A DNA stretch of 64,000 bases from Pararhizobium sp. Lineage in GTDB: Bacteria > Pseudomonadota > Alphaproteobacteria > Rhizobiales > Rhizobiaceae. How positions within the stretch are numbered: the stretch's first letter is position 1; each line of letters starts with the position of its first letter. The DNA lies in NCBI GenBank assembly GCA_030655075.1, contig JAURWE010000066.1, positions 1 through 64,000 on the forward strand, given 5' to 3'. Under the pieces are notes generated by a model, which was given only the letters and a program-made list of their open reading frames with translations, was not told the DNA's origin and did not search any database. Of the stretch, positions 48,850 to 57,750 are shown one piece after another. Position numbers and translations under genes: made by a program.

Positions 48850-49139
48850 TAAAAATATTGTGCCCGTGATCTCTTATCCCACAGCGCCCCCGCCAGGTGC
48901 GCCAAGCGGTTTTGAACACGGGGTCGCCAACGTTGCCGCGTCGTAATTGCGGGAGAAGCTCCGCTGCCCGACTTCAAGCTCTTCCATCCCTCGGTTGCGC
49001 TGTAATTTCATTGCTAACACACGGTTTTATAAGCAGTTTTTTCCATCGAATTTCACAAAACTGTCATCTTGGCTAAACGGATTGTTGAAATCTACAGGCG
49101 AAAAGTGCGGTTTCGCAGACCTGTTTCCCGGAGCCTTTC
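48850..49139. other. Intergenic region between betI and the EAL/GGDEF gene
   Basis: About 290 bases with divergent promoters. Apart from the BetI site at its edge and GGAG at 49129 before the next start, no gene or strong repeat is visible. Confidence 0.4.
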
Positions 49140-50945
49140 ATGCCATCCGCCCCCGTCGAAATGCTGGCCCTTCGCCGGTTCGGCAACGACCAGATCGTCA
49201 CCCTTGCCAAACTCGTCATCGAAAACGCCTTCCAGCCCATTGTCGAGGCGACGACCGGCGCCGTGTTCGGGTATGAAACGCTGATGCGCGGCTTTGAAAA
49301 ACTGGGCTTTGCTTCACCGCTCGAGCTACTGGACAAGGCCGAAGAGAGCGGCCAGCTGTTGGCACTGGAGCAGATGGTCAACAGCCGCGCGTTCGCCACC
49401 TTTGCCGGCCTGCCGGATTTTTCGGCCCGCACCCTATTTGTCAATCTCGATTCCCGCCTGATCGCCGTCAGCGGCGAGATTGTCGACCGGCTGTCGGCGC
49501 ATCTGAAGCGCGCCAGCATTCCGCCATCCTCAATCTGTTTTGAACTGTCGGAGCGATTTGACAATTCGCACCTGCCGGAATTTTCCGAGCTGGTGAAGAA
49601 GCTCAGGCTTGGCGGCTTCAAGCTCGCCATCGACGATTTCGGAGCCGGTCACAACGGCTTGCAGCTACTCTGCGACCAGCCGGTCGATTACCTGAAGATC
49701 GACCGTTATTTCATCTCCGGCATCGGCAGCGATGCGCGCAAGCGGCATCTCGTCAAGCAGATCGTCAAGACCGCCCATGTGCTCGGCACCCGCGTCGTTG
49801 CCGAAGGGGTGGAAACCGAAACCGAGTTTGTCACCTGCCGCGATCTCGGCTGCGATCTTATCCAGGGCTGGTTCGTCGCCAGGCCGACCACGCATATGGG
49901 CGACCTGAAGGATGCCTATCCGCATCTCGAACATATCGGCGATGCGCGGCGCAACTCCGCCGGCCTCGACGGCATTCTCATTCGCAAGCAGGTCGAGCAA
50001 TTGCCGGCCGTCTACGAAAACGATGATCTCGACCGGGTGTTCGAACTTTTCCGCCGCGACCCGAAGCGCAGCTTCTTCCCGGTCCTCAATGCCAATGACG
50101 AGCCCCGCGGCATTCTCTCCGAGTATCACGTCAAGGAGATGATCTATCATCCCTTCGGCCGCGATCTCCTGAAGAACAAGATGTACCAGCGCGGCATTGC
50201 CCACTTTGTAACGATGGCGCCGATCGCCGATGTCGAAACCCCGGCAGAGCAGATGCTGAATATCTTTGCCGACATGGATGGCAGCGACTGCGTCATCCTG
50301 ACGGAAAACATGCGCTATGCCGGCATCCTCTCGGCCTCTTCGCTGCTTAAGATCATCAGCGAGAAACAGCTGAAAACCGCGCAGGACCAGAACCCGCTGA
50401 CTGGCCTGCCGGGCAACCGCTCGATACGCGAGCACGTACAGGATGCCGCCCGCGATGGCGATCATGTCAGGCATTTCTGCTATTGTGATTTCGATAATTT
50501 CAAGCCGTTCAACGACAAATACGGCTTCCAGAAGGGCGATCTGGCCATCTCGCTGTTTGCCGCGCTGATGCGCCGCCATTTCATCGGCGAGGAAAAATTC
50601 CTCGGCCATGTCGGCGGCGACGATTTCTTCATCGGTGTTTCCGGCTGGAACCGGGCCGAGCTCCAAACCGTGCTAGAACGCCTGTTGTCGGATTTCCGCA
50701 CCGACGTCTGCAAGCTCTATGCGCCGGAAGACCAATTGGCCGGCCGGATCCATGGCCATGACCGCAGCGGCGAGGGGCGGAGCTTCCCGCTGATGCGCTG
50801 CTCGATTGCCGTGCTGGAAATGACCGAAGGTTATGTGGTCGCCGACGTCAACCAGATCAGCGCTCGCTTCGCTTCGATCAAGGGCCAGGCGAAAGACAGC
50901 GGGAGCGGTCTCGTCCTGGAGACCTTCGCGCCGGAGCGGCTCTAA
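49140..50945 (+). CDS. EAL-CBS-GGDEF c-di-GMP protein with GGDDF variant
   Basis: A 601-residue soluble protein in the order EAL (residues about 18-260), a CBS-like pair (about 285-415) and GGDEF (about 425-595). EAL residues for catalysis are mostly present: YETLMRG (E-x-L-x-R), ELSERFDNS, AIDDFGAGHNGL, DYLKIDR and AEGVETE. The GGDEF signature reads VGGDDFFIG; Asp replaces the catalytic Glu, so cyclase activity is doubtful and the domain may bind GTP as a regulator. NPLTGLPGN precedes it. It therefore probably degrades c-di-GMP. GGAG before ATG 49140 supports the start. Confidence 0.85.
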   Translation: MPSAPVEMLALRRFGNDQIVTLAKLVIENAFQPIVEATTGAVFGYETLMRGFEKLGFASPLELLDKAEESGQLLALEQMVNSRAFATFAGLPDFSARTLFVNLDSRLIAVSGEIVDRLSAHLKRASIPPSSICFELSERFDNSHLPEFSELVKKLRLGGFKLAIDDFGAGHNGLQLLCDQPVDYLKIDRYFISGIGSDARKRHLVKQIVKTAHVLGTRVVAEGVETETEFVTCRDLGCDLIQGWFVARPTTHMGDLKDAYPHLEHIGDARRNSAGLDGILIRKQVEQLPAVYENDDLDRVFELFRRDPKRSFFPVLNANDEPRGILSEYHVKEMIYHPFGRDLLKNKMYQRGIAHFVTMAPIADVETPAEQMLNIFADMDGSDCVILTENMRYAGILSASSLLKIISEKQLKTAQDQNPLTGLPGNRSIREHVQDAARDGDHVRHFCYCDFDNFKPFNDKYGFQKGDLAISLFAALMRRHFIGEEKFLGHVGGDDFFIGVSGWNRAELQTVLERLLSDFRTDVCKLYAPEDQLAGRIHGHDRSGEGRSFPLMRCSIAVLEMTEGYVVADVNQISARFASIKGQAKDSGSGLVLETFAPERL

Positions 50946-50953
50946 AACAAAAA

Positions 50954-50980
50954 AGCGGGGATCCATGACAGATCCCCGCT
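50954..50980 (-). terminator. Terminator of the DUF1344 gene
   Basis: 10-bp stem AGCGGGGATC / GATCCCCGCT with seven-base loop; on the minus strand it is followed by TTTTTTGTTTT. On the plus strand no T-run follows. Confidence 0.85.
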
Positions 50981-51004
50981 CTCCTCCTGCAATGTTACGC
51001 GCGA

Positions 51005-51268
51005 CTATTGCAGAATCGAGATGGTTTTCGCCGCGTGCTGCTTGCCTGTCGTTTCATAGGCAATCTTGACCTTTTCGCCGGGTTTCAGCCCGGGATCCTT
51101 GAAGCCCGCCGGCAGCACATAGGACGTGCCGTTTTTCAGGGTGAGGGTCATTTCCTTGGCATTGAACGCTTTCACCGTCCCGGTGGTCGTCGCAGCACCG
51201 GCGGCAAAGGCTGCCGAGGAAAGCGAGATTGCGGAGATAACGGTGAGGGATGTCAGAAGAGCACGCAT
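51005..51268 (-). CDS. DUF1344 periplasmic protein
   Basis: An 87-residue protein with a signal peptide (LTSLTVISAISLSSAAFAAG) and a small beta-domain (GTVKAFNAKEMTLTLKNGTS, LPAGFKDPGLKPGEKVKIAY) that defines DUF1344, a family confined largely to rhizobia and relatives. The beta-barrel resembles OB-like or copper/salt-stress proteins, but no function is established. It is monocistronic with its own terminator. Confidence 0.85.
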   Translation of the reverse strand: MRALLTSLTVISAISLSSAAFAAGAATTTGTVKAFNAKEMTLTLKNGTSYVLPAGFKDPGLKPGEKVKIAYETTGKQHAAKTISILQ

Positions 51269-51521
51269 GGGTGTCGTCCTTGTTCGGCCCGCTCGGGGCG
51301 CACAACAGTGAAGCCGTCCTGCATCGTCGCGTCACAGCGCCACTGGGAAAGTGCGCTGCCGGCGTTGCCCGGCTTCGAGACGGAACCTAGGCGCGCTTTT
51401 TCAAGCTTTCAAATTAAAGAAACTTAATGTTTCCAGCCCGTTTTTCGGCGAAATTCCGCCATGATGCGGCGCAGCATCGAGACTGCTTCGCTGAGAGAAA
51501 TTTCAAAAATCATCCGTTTTA

Positions 51522-52118
51522 TCATGGGTTTGAAGGTGCCATTTTCGGCACGCGGTGCTGCAGGTAATCGCGCATTTCGGCGAGCGCCATCTCCCGTGTC
51601 AGCCCTTCTGATTGCAGCCCCAGCCGCAGCCACAGCCCGTCGATCAGCGCGGTGATGGACAGTGCCACCACCTGGCACTCGTTTTCAGGCAGCAGATGTT
51701 TGAGCGCCGACATCAGGTTGGAGCGCATGCGCGCGTGAATGACCCGCTGTATCCGCCCGAGCTGCGGCTCGCGCGGCACCTCGGCGCAGAGCGAAAGCCA
51801 GGCGTGGCAGATCGATGGCCGGAAGAAGCGCTCCTCGAAGTTTCCCTCGATGACAGCTTCCAGCCGCTCGTAGGGCGTTTTCGCCAGCATCAACCGCGCC
51901 ACCACGGCCTCGCGCAGTGCCACATTCGCCTCACGCATCGCATGCTCGAACAGTTCCTGCTTGTTGCGGAAGTAGTGCAGCACGATGCCCTTGGAGGCAC
52001 CCGCGTGCTGGGCGACCTTTTCCAGTGTCGCGCCGGCCATGCCTTCCAGCTGCAGCACCTCGAAGGCCGCCTGCCGCAGTTCCTTGCGCCTAATCTCGCT
52101 GATTTTCGTCAGTTTCAT
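51522..52118 (-). CDS. Second BetI-type TetR repressor
   Basis: A 198-residue TetR-family protein with BetI features: KISEIRRKELRQAAFEVLQL, GASKGIVLHYFRNKQELFEH and a C-terminal domain with FFRPSICHAWLSLCAEV and RVIHARMRSNLMSALKHLL. It is divergent from choX, with a 9-4-9 palindrome between them, so it most likely represses choline uptake and itself. ATG 52118 is chosen because the family starts MKLTKISEIRR; a longer frame overlaps the palindrome. Confidence 0.85.
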   Translation of the reverse strand: MKLTKISEIRRKELRQAAFEVLQLEGMAGATLEKVAQHAGASKGIVLHYFRNKQELFEHAMREANVALREAVVARLMLAKTPYERLEAVIEGNFEERFFRPSICHAWLSLCAEVPREPQLGRIQRVIHARMRSNLMSALKHLLPENECQVVALSITALIDGLWLRLGLQSEGLTREMALAEMRDYLQHRVPKMAPSNP

Positions 52119-52172
52119 GCAGTTCCCTGTCTCGACATGACGCCACATTGACAATTCTTCCCGAAAGATCAA

Positions 52173-52194
52173 TTGTTGACCGATGGGTCAACAA
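52173..52194. promoter_or_regulatory. Operator between betI-like gene and choX
   Basis: Perfect inverted repeat TTGTTGACC-GATG-GGTCAACAA in the divergent region, 40 bases before choX. It differs from the palindrome at 48830, so the two BetI-like regulators probably have separate specificity. Confidence 0.75.
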
Positions 52195-52233
52195 ATATTC
52201 TTCTTGGTCAAAACAGAAAAACGGGGACGTGCG

Positions 52234-53175
52234 ATGCTGAAGCTGACGATGACAGGCCTGACACTCATTCTCGCGGCCGGCGCCGCTGCAACACCCGCGC
52301 TCGCCGCCGAACCGGAAAGCTGCAAAGCGGTCCGCATGGCAGAGCCCGGCTGGAACGATCTCGCCTTCACCACCGGCGTCGGCCTCACCCTGATGAAGGC
52401 GCTGGACTACCAGCCGCAGAGCACGCTGCTCGGCATCGACGTCATCTATCTCAGTCTCAAGAACAAGGATCTCGACGTTTTCCTCGGCTACTGGGATCCG
52501 GCCATGGTCACCTATTTCAAACCTTACGAGGAGGATGGCTCGGTCGAGACGGTCAACACCAATCTGACCGGCGCCAAATACACCTTCGCCGTGCCTACCT
52601 ATGTCTGGGAGGCTGGCGTCAAGGATTTTGCCGACTTGTCGAAGTTCGCCGATAAGTTCGAGAAGAAGATGTACGGCATCGAGCCCGGCTCGAACCAGCT
52701 GATGCTCGATGCGATCAAGGATCCGGCGCTGTCTCTTGCCGGCTGGGAAGTGGTGGAATCGAGCGAGCAGGGCATGCTGGCCGAAGTCACCCGTCACGCC
52801 CGCGACACGTCCTTCATCGTCTTTCAGGGCTGGGCGCCGCATCCGATGAACGATGTCATCGACATGAAGTACCTGACCGGCGGCGACAAGTTCTACGGCC
52901 CGGATTTCGGCGCAGCCACCGTCTCGACCCAGGTCCGCAAGGGCTATCAGGCCGAATGCCCGAATGTGGCGCAGCTCCTAAAAAACCTGTCCTTCGACAT
53001 CGGTTTCGAAAACAAGGGCATGGGATATCTGACCACCGATGGCCTGGCACCGGAAGAGGCAGGCCTGAAGGCGATCAAGGATGATCCGTCGCGTCTCGAT
53101 GCCTGGCTCGCCGGCGTCACGACCTTCGACGGCCAGCCGGGTCTTGCAGCGGTCAAGGCGAAGCTCGGTCTGTGA
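52234..53175 (+). CDS. choX: Choline ABC transporter substrate-binding protein
   Basis: A 313-residue periplasmic protein with a signal peptide (TGLTLILAAGAAATPALAAE). The mature part has the ChoX pattern: RMAEPGWNDLAFTTGV, DVFLGYWDPAMVTYF, GIEPGSNQLMLDAI and FQGWAPHPMNDVIDM, with several Trp/Tyr for the aromatic box that binds choline. No permease (ChoW) or ATPase (ChoV) follows; a hydrolase gene does. ATG 52234 is preceded by GGGGAC. High-affinity choline uptake is the expected role, with the membrane parts encoded elsewhere. Confidence 0.9.
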   Translation: MLKLTMTGLTLILAAGAAATPALAAEPESCKAVRMAEPGWNDLAFTTGVGLTLMKALDYQPQSTLLGIDVIYLSLKNKDLDVFLGYWDPAMVTYFKPYEEDGSVETVNTNLTGAKYTFAVPTYVWEAGVKDFADLSKFADKFEKKMYGIEPGSNQLMLDAIKDPALSLAGWEVVESSEQGMLAEVTRHARDTSFIVFQGWAPHPMNDVIDMKYLTGGDKFYGPDFGAATVSTQVRKGYQAECPNVAQLLKNLSFDIGFENKGMGYLTTDGLAPEEAGLKAIKDDPSRLDAWLAGVTTFDGQPGLAAVKAKLGL

Positions 53176-54017
53176 TGACATCACCGCAATCCGCCTGGAA
53201 CGGCAGGAAGAAGACCATCTTCCTGCCGGACCGCCGCCCGCTGACCTTTCTCGACACCGGCGGCAACGGCCCCGTGCTGCTGCTGCTGCACGGCTATTCC
53301 GACAGCAGCCGCAGCTTCTCGCTGATGGCGCCGGCGCTCGGATCTTTCCGCCTGCTGATTCCCGACCTTTCCGGCCACGGCGGCTCGGCGGCCGGAGGTG
53401 CGTTGGGGGTGGAAGCGCTTGCCGATGATATCGGGCAACTGCTCGCGGCCCTCGATATCCGCCACCTCGCCATGACAGGTCATTCCATGGGAGCGATGAT
53501 CGGCATCGTGCTCGCCGCCCGTCTCGGCAGTTGTGTGTCGAGCCTCGCGACGATATCGGGCGCCTTGCGTCCGGACTTCCCGGCGGATGGCGCGATCGCA
53601 CGCGGCATTTCGGCACTTTCCGACCCCATCGCCCCGTCCAATCCCTTCTTCGACGACTGGCATGCCTGCGCGCTTCCCGTCGATCCGGATTTTCTCGCCT
53701 ACGCGCGACGCGAGGCGGCCGCCATGCCGGCCCCGGTCTGGCACGCGATCCTCAAGGCATTCTCGACGACCGATCTTTCTGCCGCCGCAAGAACCATCAC
53801 GGCCCCGGTGCTCTGCATCGCAGGTAGCCAGGATCCGCTGTTCGGCACAGCGCACCGCGCCGCCATGGCTGGCGGCTTTGCCCATGCGCGTTCCGTCGTC
53901 CTCAAAGGCCACGGCCACAACCCGCACTGGGAAGACCCGGCCCGCATTGCCTCCTTGTTGAAGGCCTTCCTGGAGGAAACCATGCAGCCGGTGCTGGCCT
54001 CGTCGCGCATCCTCTGA
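53175..54017 (+). CDS. Alpha/beta hydrolase
   Basis: A 280-residue soluble hydrolase: LLLHGYSDSSRSFSLMAPAL (oxyanion HG), nucleophile elbow MTGHSMGAMIG (Ser), Asp in CIAGSQDPLFG and His in LKGHGHNPHWEDP. All triad parts are present. The ATG overlaps the choX stop by one base (TGATG), so it is co-translated with choX. It might release choline from an ester, but that is inference; substrate cannot be read from the sequence. Confidence 0.85.
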   Translation: MTSPQSAWNGRKKTIFLPDRRPLTFLDTGGNGPVLLLLHGYSDSSRSFSLMAPALGSFRLLIPDLSGHGGSAAGGALGVEALADDIGQLLAALDIRHLAMTGHSMGAMIGIVLAARLGSCVSSLATISGALRPDFPADGAIARGISALSDPIAPSNPFFDDWHACALPVDPDFLAYARREAAAMPAPVWHAILKAFSTTDLSAAARTITAPVLCIAGSQDPLFGTAHRAAMAGGFAHARSVVLKGHGHNPHWEDPARIASLLKAFLEETMQPVLASSRIL

Positions 54018-54085
54018 AATCAGGCCTTTGCCCTTTCGGGCGGCAGCGCTAGATAGTCTGCACCAGCCATGACAAGGACGCCGCC

Positions 54086-55093
54086 GTGCCGATCCCCACT
54101 GAAATGACCTATGTCGATCTGCCGCAATCAGGCGGCCCGGACGCCATGCAGATCGCCACCGGCCCGCTGCCGGAGATCAGGCCCGGCGATATTCTCATCC
54201 GCGTCGAGGCCGCGGGCGTCAACCGGCCGGACGTGCTCCAGCGCAAGGGTGACTACCCGCCACCATCCGGCGCCAGCCCGGTTCTCGGCCTCGAGGTTGC
54301 GGGCGAGGTCGTGGCGCTGGGCAAGGGCGCGGAAGGCTTTGCCGTCGGCGACAAGGTCTGTGGCCTTGCCAATGGCGGCGGCTATGCGGAATATTGCGCG
54401 CTGCCGGCCACGCAGGCTCTGCCCTGGCCCGTTGGCTTCGACGCGGTGCGCGCCGCAGCTCTGCCGGAAACCTTCTTCACCGTCTGGGCCAATGTCTTCC
54501 AGATGGCCGATCTGGTCGAGGGCGAAACCATTCTCATCCACGGTGGCTCCAGCGGCATCGGCACCACGGCGATCCAGCTCGCCAAGGCCTTTGGAGCCCA
54601 GGTGCTGGTGACGGCCGGCAGCCAGCAGAAGTGCGACGCTTGCGTCGAACTCGGCGCCCGCCGCGCCATCAATTATCGCACGGAAGATTTCAAGACCGTG
54701 GTGATGGGCGAAACCGAAGGCCGCGGTGTCGATGTCATTCTCGACATGGTCGGCGCTCCCTATTTCGCCGACAACATTGCCTCTCTGGCAAAAGACGGCC
54801 GCCTGTCGATCATCGCCTTTCTCGGCGGGGCGAAGGTGGAAGGTGCCAACATTGCGCCGATCCTCGGCAAGCGCCTGCACGTGATGGGCTCGGCCATGCG
54901 GCCGCGCACGGCGGCGGAAAAGCAGCTGATCCGCGACGAGCTCCTCGAAAAGGTCTGGCCGCTCTTGGAAGACGGTATTGTTTTTCCAGTCATCCATGCG
55001 GTCGTGCCGTTTGCCGACGTGGCCGAGGCGCACCGGCTGATGGAGGCCAGCGATCACATCGGCAAGATCATTCTGAAACACGATGTGATCTGA
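54086..55093 (+). CDS. NAD(P)H:quinone oxidoreductase (PIG3-like)
   Basis: A 335-residue zinc-free medium-chain reductase: GVNRPDVLQRKGDYPPP, GLEVAGEVVALGKGAEGF, ALPETFFTVWANVF and the NADPH fold LIHGGSSGIGTTAIQLAKAF. The pattern is that of PIG3-type quinone reductases, which reduce quinones with NADPH. The likely start is GTG 54086 with AAGGA eight bases upstream; ATG 54104 is an alternative. Monocistronic. Confidence 0.9.
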   Translation: MPIPTEMTYVDLPQSGGPDAMQIATGPLPEIRPGDILIRVEAAGVNRPDVLQRKGDYPPPSGASPVLGLEVAGEVVALGKGAEGFAVGDKVCGLANGGGYAEYCALPATQALPWPVGFDAVRAAALPETFFTVWANVFQMADLVEGETILIHGGSSGIGTTAIQLAKAFGAQVLVTAGSQQKCDACVELGARRAINYRTEDFKTVVMGETEGRGVDVILDMVGAPYFADNIASLAKDGRLSIIAFLGGAKVEGANIAPILGKRLHVMGSAMRPRTAAEKQLIRDELLEKVWPLLEDGIVFPVIHAVVPFADVAEAHRLMEASDHIGKIILKHDVI

Positions 55094-55175
55094 CTTGTGC
55101 ACTGCACCCTTGCAATCGCGCGAATCTCGATTACCTTCTTGAATGTGTTCAACGTAACGAAAGGAAGGTGATCCA

Positions 55176-55250
55176 ATGTCTAATGAGATTTCGGCGCTCG
55201 TGATTGGCATGGAAATGGTAGCGATTGAATCGAGGCAGCCCTCGGTCTGA
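55176..55250 (+). CDS. 24-residue small ORF with strong ribosome site
   Basis: ATG at 55176 is preceded by AAGGAAGG (55161-55168) seven bases upstream and encodes MSNEISALVIGMEMVAIESR plus QPSV before TGA. A good terminator follows 70 bases later. The spacing and strength of the ribosome site make translation likely; no homologue recognised. The transcript (about 200 bases) could also act as a small RNA. Confidence 0.5.
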   Translation: MSNEISALVIGMEMVAIESRQPSV

Positions 55251-55318
55251 GCCACCTTCCTGCGGGTCGCGCCTTCGATGGCTGCGGTCCGGGCCCTTCA
55301 TCTGGCCAAAACTCATGG

Positions 55319-55345
55319 AAGGGCCGCCTTGTGCGGCCCTTTTTT
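55319..55345 (+). terminator. Terminator of the small transcript
   Basis: Stem AAGGGCCGC / GCGGCCCTT with loop CTTGT and six T. It ends just before the stop of the opposite-strand HWE kinase gene. Confidence 0.9.
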
Positions 55346-55356
55346 GTTGCCGTCTT

Positions 55357-56532
55357 TCAGGAGGCCAGCTGCTCCAGCGGCATGGTCAGATCGACCACCA
55401 GCCCTTCGGCGTTCCAGCTCTGGACGATCTCGCCGCGCAGCTGCATCTGGGCGGCCCGGTGGGTCATGGAGGTGCCGAAACCGGTCCGCACCGGCTTGCC
55501 GTCAAGCGCCGGGCCGCCGATTTCGCGCCAGCGCAGCCGCACGGTGGTGCCGATTTGCTCGCTGGCAATGTCCACCCGGCCAGCATCCACCGACAGTGCA
55601 CCGTATTTGATCGCATTGGTGGCCAGCTCGTGAAGGATCAGCGCAATCGCACTGGCGCTGCGTTCGCCGACAGCCATGTCCGTTCCCGAAACGTGCACGC
55701 GGTCACCGTCACCCTCGAAGCCGGTCAGCAGCGATGCCGTCAGCCCGAGAAGCGTGGCGGCGCGGCCGTGCGACTGTGCGGACGAGTGCATCACATAATC
55801 ATGCGCCCGACCCAGCGCGTCGATACGGCCGGTGACGCGGCTGACATACTGCTTGATGTCGGTCTCGTCCCGGGCGGAAATACGCAAGAGGCCGGTCACA
55901 ACCCCGAAAACGTTCTTCACCCGATGCGAAAGCTCGCCGCTGAGAAGCGCACGCTCGGCATCGAGTTCGGCCAGAAGGCGCACATGATCCACCAGGTTGA
56001 TCTGCTCTTCCACCAGCGCCGCGAAGTCGGTGAGATCGGCTTTCTCCGTCTCGGTCCAGGTGCGCGGCACGATGTCGATGGCGCAGAGCGAGCCCAGCAC
56101 GTCGCCGCCGCGCGTTCTCAGCGGAATGCCGAGATAGGCCTCGACGCCGAGATCCGGGATGGCGAGATTGGCCGACACCAGCGGATGGGTGCGGGCGTCA
56201 TTGATGACGAGGGCCTGATTGCGGGTGACCACATGCTGGCAGAAGGAATGCGACAGCGGCGTTTCCCGGCAGCTGTTCCACGGCTCGGCAAGGCCCCGCG
56301 CGCTTTTGAAGAACTGCCTGTGGTCATCGACCAGCGATACCAGCGCAACAGGGACATTGAGAAGGCGCGAGACCATCCGCGTCAGCCGGTCGAACCGCTC
56401 TTCCGCCGGCGAATCCATCATGCCGGTTCCGGCAAGTGCGGCCAGCCTTTCGCCATTGGTGAGCGGGGAGGATGCTGCGGGCGATACGGACGCCTCCGAT
56501 CTCGGCGGAGTATTCTTGCTGTCCATATCCAT
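55357..56532 (-). CDS. GAF-domain HWE histidine kinase
   Basis: A 391-residue soluble sensor kinase. GAF domain (about residues 45-190): RLLNVPVALVSLVDDHRQFF, RETPLSHSFCQHVV, YLGIPLRTRGGDVLGSLCAI. The HWE/HisKA_2 kinase follows: H-box SGELSHRVKNVFGVV, N-box LILHELATNAIKYGALS and RWREIGGPAL, the last three marking the HWE class. GAF domains with the VSLVDD...RQFF start are common in light/redox-type HWE kinases. ATG 56532 is chosen; GTG 56538 is also possible. No regulator gene is adjacent. Confidence 0.88.
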   Translation of the reverse strand: MDMDSKNTPPRSEASVSPAASSPLTNGERLAALAGTGMMDSPAEERFDRLTRMVSRLLNVPVALVSLVDDHRQFFKSARGLAEPWNSCRETPLSHSFCQHVVTRNQALVINDARTHPLVSANLAIPDLGVEAYLGIPLRTRGGDVLGSLCAIDIVPRTWTETEKADLTDFAALVEEQINLVDHVRLLAELDAERALLSGELSHRVKNVFGVVTGLLRISARDETDIKQYVSRVTGRIDALGRAHDYVMHSSAQSHGRAATLLGLTASLLTGFEGDGDRVHVSGTDMAVGERSASAIALILHELATNAIKYGALSVDAGRVDIASEQIGTTVRLRWREIGGPALDGKPVRTGFGTSMTHRAAQMQLRGEIVQSWNAEGLVVDLTMPLEQLAS

Positions 56533-56620
56533 AGGCACTGTCTCGTTAAGCGGACGGCTGTCCGCTCCTCTTTTTCTATGTAGGGTCGGGGTATGGTTCT
56601 GTCCAGCGATCGCCGCCGCC

Positions 56621-57619
56621 TCAGGCGAGCGAAATGCTATCCTCGTCGGCCATTTCGATGCGGTTGCGGCCGAGGTGTTTTGCCCGGTAAAGCGCCCGGT
56701 CTGCCCGGTGCAACAAGCGTTCCGGCATGTCGCCCTCGCTCAGAAGCGCAAGGCCTGCCGAAAACGTGTAGTCCGTCTCCAGCCCGTCTTCGCGGCCGGA
56801 TGTTTCGATATGGCGGCTCAGCCGGTCGACGCCGGTGGCCGCCTCGGTAAGGATTGTGCCCGGCATGATCAGCAGGAATTCTTCGCCGCCGATCCGGGCA
56901 AACGTGTCCTTCTTGCGCAGCACCCGCTGGCAAGCGGCTGTGAAGTGGCAGAGCACCCTGTCGCCGACCATATGGCCGAACCGGTCGTTGATGCCCTTGA
57001 AATTGTCGAGATCGATCAGGGCAACCGAGAGATCCTTGCGCTCGATGCTGGCCGTCCGGATGGCATTGTCGAGCGCTTCCATCGCATAGCGGCGATTGAA
57101 GACACCGGTCAGCGCATCGGTGTTGGCCGCCAGTTGCGCCGCATCGCGGGCAAGCTGCAGCATGCGCTCGTTGGATTTGAGCACACTGATCTCGGTTGCG
57201 ACCAACAGGAGCCAGCCGCCGGCGAAATTGGTCTCGTTGGCCCAGAACCAGCGCCCGTCGCGCATGTCGATTTCAAACGCCCTTTGTCCGGCGCTGCGGC
57301 GTTTTTCCTGCGCCCGCTCGAGCCAGGTGTCGATATCGGTCGAAAACACCGGTCCGGCCTTGATCTGGTAGCAGTGGCGCATGATGTCGGAAAAGGTGCT
57401 GGCGTCCGGCTGCACGGCATAAAGCTTGACGAAGGACGGCGAGGCGAAAGCGATCGTGTCGTCCGGGCCGAACAGCGCCACGGCGGCGCCGCTGGCCTCG
57501 AAGCCGGCGGCAATCAGCTTGATGATGGCAGACTGCGGCCCAGTGCCAGCCGGAGCACCGCCCCGTTCGTCCTGCGTGCCGGGCGCATCGTGCTCGTGCT
57601 GATGGATACTCTGTTTCAC
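56621..57619 (-). CDS. PAS-GGDEF diguanylate cyclase
   Basis: A 332-residue soluble protein. A PAS-like sensor (residues about 30-150: AAVALFGPDDTIAFASPSFV, WFWANETNFAGGWLLLV) precedes a GGDEF domain (about 165-325): DALTGVFNRRYAMEAL, LSVALIDLDNFKGINDRFGH and RIGGEEFLLIMPG. The active-site motif GGEEF is intact, so it should make c-di-GMP. Together with the EAL protein at 49140 it gives the window one enzyme on each side of c-di-GMP turnover. Confidence 0.9.
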   Translation of the reverse strand: MKQSIHQHEHDAPGTQDERGGAPAGTGPQSAIIKLIAAGFEASGAAVALFGPDDTIAFASPSFVKLYAVQPDASTFSDIMRHCYQIKAGPVFSTDIDTWLERAQEKRRSAGQRAFEIDMRDGRWFWANETNFAGGWLLLVATEISVLKSNERMLQLARDAAQLAANTDALTGVFNRRYAMEALDNAIRTASIERKDLSVALIDLDNFKGINDRFGHMVGDRVLCHFTAACQRVLRKKDTFARIGGEEFLLIMPGTILTEAATGVDRLSRHIETSGREDGLETDYTFSAGLALLSEGDMPERLLHRADRALYRAKHLGRNRIEMADEDSISLA

Positions 57620-57750
57620 GTTGCTGAAGCCTTTCGAAGGATACTCCGGCCGATACGTACGAAAGGCCCAGGGAGTTCCACGAACCTGTCTAGCTATAGG
57701 CTCGCGTTCTTAACGATCTCCAAAGGTATTCTTCAGACTTTTAGGGGTAT

